Assembly: GCA_021295935.1 (NCBI GenBank)
Contig: JAGWBL010000045.1
Span: 1 to 7,383, forward strand
Source: Pseudomonadales bacterium
Lineage (GTDB): Bacteria; Pseudomonadota; Gammaproteobacteria; Pseudomonadales; Azotimanducaceae
Direction: 5' to 3'
Length of the DNA stretch: 7,383 bases
Part shown: positions 5,701 to 7,383 of the stretch, in pieces
Layout: each line of letters opens with the position of its first letter
How positions within the stretch are numbered: position 1 is the stretch's first letter
Notes under the pieces: model-generated
Database searches by the model: none
What the model saw: only the letters and a program-made list of their open reading frames with translations
Told to the model about the DNA's origin: nothing
Translations under genes and position numbers: made by a program

Positions 5701-7188
5701 ATGAGCTACGCCAGACTGACAGACCGCGTCAAGACCCGAGAGGATCTCAAGAACGCATCTGCGATTCTCTCTTGGGACGATGCCGTGATGATGCCGCCAG
5801 GCGGAAGTGATGCACGCGCCGAGAGTCTGGCAACCCTGGCATCGCTGTCTCACGAGTTCTTGGCGGCACCCGAGACCGGCGAGCTTATAGAAGCCGCTCG
5901 GGAAGAGTCGCTGGATCCGTGGGACTCGGCGAATCTTCAGCACATATCTCGAAGCCACCGGAGAGCCAAGGCGGTGCCGTCCGACTTGGTCTCCGCCATC
6001 AGCAGGGCGCGGTCCAAGTGCGAGCAGTTATGGCGGGACGCGCGTGGACGCCACGATTGGAAGTCGGTGCGCCCATTGCTGGAGACTCTGTTCGATCTCA
6101 CCCGCAAGAAGGCTGATTGCCTCGCCGAGAGCGCGGGTGTGGAACCGTACGACGCACTCATCGACACTTATGAGAGCGGGGTCACGCAAGCACTGATCGA
6201 CCCTCTGTTTGCGAAGCTGAAAGGAGCCTTGCCTTCCATGATTGACGATGCCCTTGCACGACAGCGAAGGGTCATTCCACTCGGCGAGCGCTTCGACGAG
6301 AGCAAGCAGCTGGTGCTCGCACGGGAGATCATGCGGGGACTCGGATTCGATTTCGATCGGGGCAGGCTGGATCTTTCTCACCATCCGTTTTGTGGCGGAC
6401 TGCCAGATGACACGCGGATAACGACACGCTTTGGAGAGGGTGATTTTCTTCAGATGCTGTTCGCGACGATCCATGAGACCGGACATGCTCTATACCAGCA
6501 GGGACTGCCGAAGGCGTGGAGGAGCCAGCCGGTAGGCGCCCCTTGTGGCCAGATGCTGCACGAGAGTCAGTCGCTGTTCATGGAAATGCAGGTTGCAAGG
6601 AGCCGGCCGTTTCTCGAGTACGCAAGACCGGTGATGCTCGAGTCGTTCGGCATCGAAGAGTCTGATCCCGCGTGGTCGCTCGACAACTTGTTGGCCGCGC
6701 TCACCTGGGTCGAAAAGGGACGGATCCGGGTGGAGGCGGACGAGATGACCTATCCGCTGCATGTCGTCCTGAGGTACGAAATCGAACGCGAACTGATGAA
6801 CGAACGGATGCGAATCTCGGACGTGCCGGACGCTTGGAACGAATCCATGGACCGCTACTTGGGACTGGACACCCGAGGAGATTTCAAGGACGGTTGCATG
6901 CAGGACGTGCACTGGTACTCCGGAGTGTTCGGGTACTTCCCTTGCTACACGCTCGGAGCGCTCGCCGCCGCTCAGTTCATGCGGGCGATGAGGAACGATC
7001 TCTCCGACATTGCCGAAAACGTTGGCACGGGGAACTTCAGCTACATCACCGACTGGCTCAGGACCAACATTCACAGTTGGGGATGTGTCGAGCCGGGGCT
7101 GGAGGTGCTCGAACGTGTGACGGGCGATCCCCTTGACGAGACCGCGTTCCTGGTCCACTTGCAGTCTCGTTACCTGGCTGGACGCTGA
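5701..7188 (+). CDS. Thermostable carboxypeptidase (Taq)-type metallopeptidase, family M32
   Basis: This 495-residue zinc carboxypeptidase should remove C-terminal amino acids from peptides in the cytoplasm; there is no signal peptide. It carries the family marks: DDTRITTRF (236-244), matching the D-x-R-x-T-T element; the metal site HETGH (258-262), with His258, His262 and catalytic Glu259; and HESQS (287-291), whose Glu288 lies 26 residues after the second histidine, the spacing known for the third ligand. Other conserved blocks are SHHPF (226-230), DEMTYPLH (347-354), YEIE (359-362), DVHWYSGVFGYFPCYTLG (402-419) and the late IHSWG (457-461). The N-terminus MSYARLTDRV...ILSWDDAVMMPPGG matches typical family starts, and the length is normal (about 500). 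The start at 5701 is preferred over 5680 and 5503 because of its GAGGG site and family length. It is intact, with no frameshift. It is divergent from the small unknown gene and likely monocistronic. A general role in peptide turnover is inferred. Confidence 0.95.
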   Translation: MSYARLTDRVKTREDLKNASAILSWDDAVMMPPGGSDARAESLATLASLSHEFLAAPETGELIEAAREESLDPWDSANLQHISRSHRRAKAVPSDLVSAISRARSKCEQLWRDARGRHDWKSVRPLLETLFDLTRKKADCLAESAGVEPYDALIDTYESGVTQALIDPLFAKLKGALPSMIDDALARQRRVIPLGERFDESKQLVLAREIMRGLGFDFDRGRLDLSHHPFCGGLPDDTRITTRFGEGDFLQMLFATIHETGHALYQQGLPKAWRSQPVGAPCGQMLHESQSLFMEMQVARSRPFLEYARPVMLESFGIEESDPAWSLDNLLAALTWVEKGRIRVEADEMTYPLHVVLRYEIERELMNERMRISDVPDAWNESMDRYLGLDTRGDFKDGCMQDVHWYSGVFGYFPCYTLGALAAAQFMRAMRNDLSDIAENVGTGNFSYITDWLRTNIHSWGCVEPGLEVLERVTGDPLDETAFLVHLQSRYLAGR

Positions 7189-7302
7189 GAGTGATCGTCA
7201 AGGAACGGGTTTGCGTAGCCCATCCGCGAAGGCCTTGATGCAGGGAACTTCACACGGACTGACAGCAAGGAGTCTCACTACGAGGTGTCAAGAGTGAATC
7301 GA

Positions 7303-7325
7303 CGCGACGGTTGTCGCGATTCCTT
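7303..7325 (+). terminator. Possible terminator downstream of the carboxypeptidase gene
   Basis: CGCGAC (7303-7308) pairs perfectly with GTCGCG (7313-7318) around a GGTT loop, followed by ATTCCTT, which is only partly T-rich. It lies about 115 bp after the stop. A weaker inverted repeat, TCAAGG (7198-7203) with CCTTGA (7233-7238), sits closer to the stop but has a 29-base loop. The rest of 7189-7383 shows no gene I can support. Confidence 0.35.
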
Positions 7326-7383
7326 ACACATCCGGTGGTTCATTGCGATTACAATGGTCAAGTCGGTTGCAACACGAGTGGGC

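Noticed and set aside
6490..7158. Minus-strand open frame of 222 codons
   Set aside because: It is antisense to the M32 carboxypeptidase core, with the same mirrored-codon explanation.
7263..7291. Perfect TTGACA on the minus strand at 7286-7291
   Set aside because: At 17 bases the partner box is TTGCTG, a poor -10, and the only gene downstream in that direction is the oppositely oriented carboxypeptidase.
7278..7382. Minus-strand frame open from the right edge to a TAG at 7278-7280
   Set aside because: It could be the C-terminus of a convergent gene, but 34 codons without any motif are not enough to support a call.
7350..7383. TACAAT -10-like box and an ATG at 7354 at the right edge
   Set aside because: No -35 box at proper spacing, the box overlaps the ATG, and only ten codons are visible.

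Overview
The window looks like a chromosomal segment of a moderately high-GC, Gram-negative bacterium. The lipobox lipoprotein, the M32 carboxypeptidase and the helicase IV (HelD)-like protein fit a Pseudomonadota-like or similar environmental lineage, but nothing here fixes the taxon. No rRNA, tRNA, transposase, integrase, phage gene or CRISPR array is visible.

Layout, left to right. (1) Bases 1-212, minus strand: the N-terminal part of a small two-helix membrane protein that runs off the left edge. (2) Bases 408-839, plus strand: a small cysteine-rich secreted lipoprotein of unknown function. (3) Bases 850-885: a nested inverted repeat between two convergent genes, a possible shared terminator. 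(4) Bases 887-3880, minus strand: a 997-residue UvrD/Rep-type (helicase IV-like) helicase. It has a PD-(D/E)XK-like nuclease module inserted between helicase motifs Ib and II, and a C-terminal tail of three four-cysteine zinc sites. (5) Bases 3881-5179: about 1.3 kb with no convincing gene. It contains a 70-bp structure, a near-palindrome bracketed by 9-bp direct repeats, that looks like a miniature inserted element, plus a hairpin next to a perfect 12-bp palindrome. (6) Bases 5180-5551, minus strand: a small conserved-looking soluble protein of unknown function with a strong ribosome binding site. (7) Bases 5701-7188, plus strand, divergent from (6): a complete M32 (Taq-type) metallocarboxypeptidase with its zinc ligands intact. 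(8) Bases 7189-7383: no gene, with a short GC-rich hairpin that may be the terminator of (7).

The genes do not form an obvious operon or pathway: neighbours are divergent, convergent or far apart. The most interesting item is the helicase. Its motor, embedded nuclease-like module and DNA-binding zinc tail in one chain suggest a self-contained DNA-processing enzyme for repair or, possibly, defence against foreign DNA. It stands alone, flanked by unrelated small genes and a gene-poor stretch. The nuclease assignment rests on motif reading only. I did not find a clear multi-gene novel system.
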